Part shown: positions 18,119-22,241 of the stretch, piece after piece
Layout of the letters: every line of letters starts with the position of its first letter
Position numbering within the stretch: the first letter of the stretch is position 1
Assembly: GCF_000341285.1 (NCBI RefSeq)
Contig: NW_005178425.1
Span: forward strand, 97,777-120,017
Length of the DNA: 22,241 bases
Source of the DNA: Galdieria sulphuraria
Lineage: Eukaryota > Rhodophyta > Bangiophyceae > Galdieriales > Galdieriaceae
Reading direction: 5' to 3'
Made by a program: the position numbers and the translations under genes
The notes under the pieces: model-generated
What the model was told of the DNA's origin: nothing
Databases searched by the model: none
The model's input: the letters and a program-made list of their open reading frames with translations, nothing else

Positions 18119-18518
18119 TTTTGGACGACGACAACAACAATAAAGTCAAAATATGAAGAAAACTAGTTGCTGCAAGTAATAAATACAAGTGTTTTGGGTT
18201 ATACTCCATATCTCTCATAATCATACGAAAGAGTCATTTGAGTTCAATCGATCCAAGTGTAAAAGCCATCTTCCTTTCAAGTGCTCGGAATGAAACATTT
18301 TCTAGGTATAATAAACTAATTCTACTAATCCTAACATGATTGCTATGTATTTGGATAAAGTTATGAAAGTTGTGGTTTCAATTCTTGTCTAACAGCAACA
18401 ATCAACAATACTTACTACTTGAAATCATACCTACAGAATCAAATAGTTGCTGATAAAAGATGGAATAGAGGCGATAACCTTTTTTCATAAATAAGAATAA
18501 ACCTTTAATAATATATTA
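18119..18518. other. Convergent spacer with splice-like signals
   Basis: Between the EgtD stop and the presumed VTT-like stop. The minus strand has plausible GT/AG signals and short open stretches (for example YRLYSIFYQQLFDSV near 18470-18430) that could be alternative 3' exons of the gene to its right. No arrangement keeps a convincing conserved frame. AATAATATATTATT at 18507-18520 is a palindrome overlapping the presumed stop and may mark the 3' end. Confidence 0.35.
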
Positions 18519-19219
18519 TTATGTTCTTATACCAGCTTCCATCCATTTCTTTGCTTGTGGATATTGTTCAAGTCTCTTTTGAGTCCAACGATATAAAATA
18601 CTTTTGGCTCATAAAAAGGATACCATAGCTGCCAATCATTTAAAAGTATACATACAAGCAAGTCCATAATACAGATTCATGGATAATCCAATTGCCATTT
18701 CTATAGCAACCGTACCAGGAAAACAACCAACAACAGCTATGGTATGTACTCCAAAGAAAATAACAAAACGTAAAGGTAAATCAAGTGACTGAATCCATTG
18801 CAAACTACTTTTCATAAGATTCAGAATCTATACAATCTTTTAACTTGCCTAGATGATAATATAGGCCAATTATTGTGAACAGTTACTAGACATATTCTAT
18901 CAAGTTCCCTCATTCACTTGATAGACAAGAGACTTATCCAAAAATAATAACAGAACAGCTATTCCTTTGGTGATGCTTTTCGTTGTATATTTCTTATTCG
19001 AGTTGGATATACTTGTTGAGAAGAAGGTCTCTCTTCTGTCCGACAAACAAGTTGAGGAGTAACTACTCGGAGATTTTTCTTTGCAACCGACACAAAACTA
19101 CCTTTGTGACTATAACAACAAATAGGTTGTCTGTTGCAACAATTCCTGTAATATCTTCTACTAGTGAGTTGATATACAACTCCTATCAATGAAAAACAAC
19201 AGCGGTATTCTCTTTTCAT
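18519..19219 (-). CDS. VTT-like (TVP38/TMEM64/DedA type) membrane protein, multi-exon
   Basis: The well-supported part is exon 18827-18652 joined through a 51-nt intron to exon 18600-18519. It reads LPLRFVIFFGVHTIAVVGCF, then PGTVAIEMAIG, and ends KKWMEAGIRT. The hydrophobic stretch with FPG resembles the start of a VTT (SNARE-associated Golgi) domain. An upstream exon ending at 18918 (hydrophobic AVLLLFLDKSLVYQ) joins in phase 0 through a 90-nt intron. The first exon probably starts at ATG 19219 (MKREYRCCFSLIG), is rich in Arg, Ser and Cys, and looks like an organelle transit peptide. Its junction to the next exon is unresolved (candidate donor 19101, acceptor 18959). The product lacks the second half of a VTT domain, so it is truncated, diverged or incompletely modelled. 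Confidence 0.5.
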
Positions 19220-19274
19220 ATATTTGGCTTTTTGAGAGGAAGAAAATGTTCCAAAAAGCAATGGCAGTTGTTTG

Positions 19275-20255
19275 ATGATGATCGGTTTTCAGTTGTTCAT
19301 TTGGTTGAATTGGAAACGAAACAGTCGACTGTGTTACTCTTTTGGTCTACATACGCATATTAGGTGGTCATCTCTTTGTTGGACATATTGGGGTGTCATA
19401 CCAAAGCTTGGCATGTCTACACAAAAGATGTTGGCGGGTCGCGTTTCGAAAGCCTTGACTGAAAAGACTAGTCGTCGTACTCAAAAGTATCGTTGGAATA
19501 GCTCAAAAAATAAATATTATGCCATAGTTGGAGGTAAGAATGGGTTTACTGGAGTAGTAGACAATTGGGATGCTTGTAAAGACCTCGTTCATCGTGTAAG
19601 AAACACAAGATATAAGAGTTTTAAAAGAAGAGAAGCAGCTGAAGAATTTGTGAAAACTCTAGCAGGATTAGGAGAAGACTTTGGAACTTTTCTATTCCAA
19701 GTTCCACCTAATGAACCTTTTACTTGTGTCAATCCACAATATAAGGAACAAGGGAAGCGTATACTTAAACTATATACTGATGGTGCTTGTATTTCGAATG
19801 GAAGTTGTAGTGCAAAGGCAGGATATGGAGTTTATTTTGGTGATGGAGACTCAAGAAATATAAGTAGACCATTGTTGGGTCAAGTACAAACCAACCAACG
19901 TGCAGAATTGAGTGCTATGATAGCTGCTTTGGAAAGTGTTTGTAAGGAACCTATTGTTTATGAATCAGAAGCTGAAATATATATTTATACAGATTCCAGA
20001 TATGTAAAGGATATTTTAACTGCAGGTTGGTTGGAACAATGGAAACTTAACCACTGGAAAAGAAAAGTAGGAGAGTTGAAGAATTTGGATCTTATTCAAC
20101 GTCTGGACTATTTATGGAACAAAGTACATCAACAAAGTAAAGCTAAAATAGAAATTGTTTGGGTAAAAGGACATGATGGATTAAAAGGCAATGAAGAAGC
20201 TGATAGACTAGCCACTTTAGGCATTCATCAAAGATTAAGTCGAGATAATGTATAA
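19275..20255 (+). CDS. RNASEH1: Ribonuclease H1 with N-terminal hybrid-binding domain
   Basis: Cuts RNA in RNA-DNA hybrids, in nucleus and mitochondrion (or plastid) in other eukaryotes. Intronless, 326 aa from the first ATG. The hybrid-binding domain is at about 80-126 (YYAIVGGKNGFTG, then RYKSFKRREAAEEFV). The catalytic domain starts near 164, with D169 (LYTDGAC), E211 (NQRAELSAM), D240 (YTDSRYV), H300 (KGHDG) and D310 (NEEADRLA), so all catalytic residues are present. Residues 1-46 are hydrophobic and basic and could be an organelle signal. A second ATG (19413, MSTQKMLAG) would give a shorter form without it. The start is 55 bp from the start of the VTT-like gene, so the two share a tiny promoter. 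Confidence 0.96.
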   Translation: MMIGFQLFIWLNWKRNSRLCYSFGLHTHIRWSSLCWTYWGVIPKLGMSTQKMLAGRVSKALTEKTSRRTQKYRWNSSKNKYYAIVGGKNGFTGVVDNWDACKDLVHRVRNTRYKSFKRREAAEEFVKTLAGLGEDFGTFLFQVPPNEPFTCVNPQYKEQGKRILKLYTDGACISNGSCSAKAGYGVYFGDGDSRNISRPLLGQVQTNQRAELSAMIAALESVCKEPIVYESEAEIYIYTDSRYVKDILTAGWLEQWKLNHWKRKVGELKNLDLIQRLDYLWNKVHQQSKAKIEIVWVKGHDGLKGNEEADRLATLGIHQRLSRDNV

Positions 20256-20275
20256 ATGTTATATCTTTTGAATTG

Positions 20276-21345
20276 TTAATATACACCCAGCAATCCATTC
20301 TTTCTACTATTTGTAGGCGACAGTTTATTTTCAAAGTGATATGAGAAAATACTCGAATATTTGCTATGATACACTTCCACCAAAAGGAAGCCAAAACATG
20401 AGTAATGACTTTGTTGATACAAACTCCTCCAGAAGCAATTCTTTCCATCACTTGCTCATCCACGAGTGAATCATTGGAAAATATATACAATACGAATGTT
20501 CACTATACCACGACATATACTTGTTCTAATGATTTCTTCCTTCATTAAACAATCATCTAGAGAATATATAGCGACAGAACTAGGCTTATCAAAAGAACCC
20601 ATATACAATTTGACCGCGAGTATGGTTCAATAATACAACTGGATGATCAAAATGAGTTGCATTCATTATATAAGAATAATCACTGAGTCATTGCATAGTC
20701 TACAGAAACACATATCTGATCACAGTTGAAAGTCTTTCAGACGAGACAATCATTCTCGCAGTCTTTTGTCATCATCATACAAAATAACATTCATGACTCA
20801 CATCTTTACCAATCACAACTTTTGTAACTGCGTGATCAGTTACTTCTAGCCAATGGATAGTAATGGAGAAAGATGTTTGGCAGTAGCTTTCATGATCTTA
20901 TGTGCTATAGAAACTCCCCTAGTTTTAACCCCTTTCAGTTTCACAACGTTCAACACTCAAATATTGTGAAAGAAGAGCTTCCAATAAGTGTGCAATATTG
21001 GGAGCTTGTTCAGAGGGTTTTAACAAAACGATGTTTTCTGCCGTAATGGCGCTAAAAAGAGACAGTAACTATGCAAACTTGGTCAATCCCATTCAGGTGA
21101 ATCCTATTCTATCTTAACATCTTGTGGCTTCAGTCGCATCTCCTATTAGCAAGAAAACAAAAACGAGTTCTCTCACATATTCTAGTAGCCATCCAATTCT
21201 TTCAGGTTTTAAATATTTTCTCAAGTTTTTATTGAAATCATTGACTAGAAGGAAATCTCTTCCAATCCTTGTAAACTGCTACAGAAAGAGCTTTTTCTTG
21301 TTCAAATTTTCGTTACAAAACCGACAAAAAACGCTCATACTTTTG
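20276..21345 (-). pseudogene. Class-3 aldehyde dehydrogenase pseudogene
   Basis: Fragments of one ALDH3-type (fatty aldehyde dehydrogenase-like) protein occur in correct order on the minus strand but in different frames. Near 21290 is AVYKDWKRF. Near 21225 is NLRKYLKPERIG. At about 21055-21000 is AITAENIVLLKPSEQAP, the NAD-binding KPSE strand. Near 20910-20840 is IMKATAKHLSP. Near 20590-20540 are ILDD/MKEEI-like remnants. At 20500-20400 are IFSND and ASGGVCIN. Then come LPFGGS near 20390 and YHSKYS near 20370. The ELGGK loop with its catalytic Glu and the GQTC site with the nucleophile Cys are not recognisable. About 1.07 kb is left of an expected ~1.35 kb, so deletions as well as many stops and frameshifts have built up. 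It sits 20 bp from the RNase H1 stop. Confidence 0.85.
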
Positions 21346-21514
21346 GGAATAACGGTTCTCAAAAAGTTAATAAAAGTAAGATATTTATGCTAAGCGTCTC
21401 TATTTTTGCCCTATCATGATGATGAAATGATGTTTACAAGTTGTCATAAGAATCAATGAGTATATTCGAAAGACAAATAAGACTTGAGATATTGTTGAGT
21501 ATACACATTGAGAA

Positions 21515-22241
21515 ATGGATTGTCCATTGACAGCTGAAAAGGACTTGAGTGAATGGAAAAAGTTTCGTTTAGACTCTGACAAGAATGACTGGATTGAGGA
21601 TATAGATATTTCTGGTGCCAAGTCTTTGTATGAAAAGGAAGCTCAAGACAGACCACTAAGAGTACTAGTATTGTATGGTTCCTTAAGACAACGGTCTTTC
21701 TCTCGTTGTTGTGCTTATGAAGCAGCCAGATTGTTGGATTATTTGGGTGCAGACGTACGAGTTTTTGATCCTACAGAGTTACCTGTAAAAGGTCAAGTGG
21801 AGGAAACCCATCACAAGGTCCAAGAATTGAGAGAATTAGCTCTTTGGTCAGAAGCACAGTTTTGGTGTTCACCTGAAATGCACGGGAACGTAACGGGTTG
21901 TTTTAAAAATCAGATTGACTGGATACCACTTAGTTTAGGTTCCGTGCGTCCTACACAAGGTCGTACTTTGGCTATATGTCAAGTGAATGGAGGTTCACAA
22001 TCCTTTAACGCAGTAAATACATTGCGAGTATTGGGAAGGTGGATGCGTATGTTTACTATTCCAAATCAGTCTTCTATTCCTAAAGCTTGGCAAGAGTTTG
22101 ATGAATATAACAGAATGAAACCTGGTCCTTTGAGAGATCGATTGGTCGATGTAGTTGAAGAGTTGGTCAAGTTTTCGTTGATGTTGAGAGACCATTCTTC
22201 TTTTTTAGTAGATAGATATAGTGAAAGGAAAGAAAAGGGAG
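21515..22241 (+). CDS. arsH: ArsH-type NADPH-dependent FMN reductase (3' end beyond window)
   Basis: A flavoprotein of the organoarsenical detoxification system. ArsH oxidises trivalent methylated or aromatic arsenicals and reduces quinones or oxygen. 242 codons are present without a stop; the known family ends shortly after this point (DRYSERKE). The FMN phosphate loop is [10 protein letters not shown] (about 55-64). The family signature blocks are almost invariant: [50 protein letters not shown] and [11 protein letters not shown] 21515 is the first in frame and gives an N-terminus of usual length. No intron is seen. The family is mainly bacterial and fungal, so its presence in a red alga suggests horizontal acquisition, but that is inference. 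Base composition looks like the neighbours, so any transfer is old. Confidence 0.94.
   Translation, partial: MDCPLTAEKDLSEWKKFRLDSDKNDWIEDIDISGAKSLYEKEAQDRPLRVLVLYGSLRQRSFSRCCAYEAARLLDYLGADVRVFDPTELPVKGQVEETHHKVQELRELALWSEAQFWCSPEMHGNVTGCFKNQIDWIPLSLGSVRPTQGRTLAICQVNGGSQSFNAVNTLRVLGRWMRMFTIPNQSSIPKAWQEFDEYNRMKPGPLRDRLVDVVEELVKFSLMLRDHSSFLVDRYSERKEKG

Noticed and set aside
20143-20490. 115-codon minus-strand frame as a real small gene
   Set aside because: Part of it is the ALDH3 fragment and the rest is out-of-frame or antisense to RNase H1.

Overview
This window looks like nuclear DNA of a unicellular red alga, most likely a Galdieria-type member of the Cyanidiophyceae. The evidence is gene density with short spacers, AT-rich sequence, and eukaryote-only genes (eL36, RBM22/SLT11, CDT2, PP2A B''). 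The 17 best-supported spliceosomal introns are only 42 to 64 nt long, with GT..AG ends. An ArsH-type oxidoreductase also fits an acid and arsenic habitat. The species assignment is inference from these traits; nothing in the window proves it.

Layout from left to right. GMP synthase (guaA type, 3 exons, minus) is followed by the CRL4 substrate receptor CDT2/DTL (minus) and a weak plus-strand spliced candidate. Ribosomal protein eL36 (2 exons, minus) is head-to-head with splicing factor RBM22/SLT11 (plus). RBM22 converges on a PP2A B'' regulatory subunit (3 exons, minus), which is head-to-head with a Golgi-type glycosyltransferase (plus). A 0.95-kb empty AT-rich spacer leads to uracil phosphoribosyltransferase (2 exons, minus), then a five-exon orphan gene (minus). 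That orphan is divergent from a small Ser-rich two-exon orphan (plus).

The right third starts with a sigma-2 receptor/TMEM97-like EXPERA membrane protein (5 exons, minus). A microsatellite-rich divergent promoter separates it from an EgtD-type histidine methyltransferase (2 exons, plus). Next come a multi-exon VTT-like membrane protein (minus) and RNase H1 (plus). A nearly full-length but wrecked class-3 aldehyde dehydrogenase pseudogene (minus) follows, and the window ends inside an arsH gene (plus).

Most genes are unrelated housekeeping loci packed tail-to-tail or head-to-head, with 20 to 400 bp between coding ends. No operon-like functional cluster, tRNA, rRNA, CRISPR array or intact transposon was seen. 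The points most worth a second look are: a C-terminal PCNA-binding-like motif in CDT2; recurring GGCGC palindromes (E2F-like) in divergent promoters; the ALDH3 fossil beside arsH; a free-standing EgtD; and two conserved-looking orphan genes whose exon structures were worked out by hand here.
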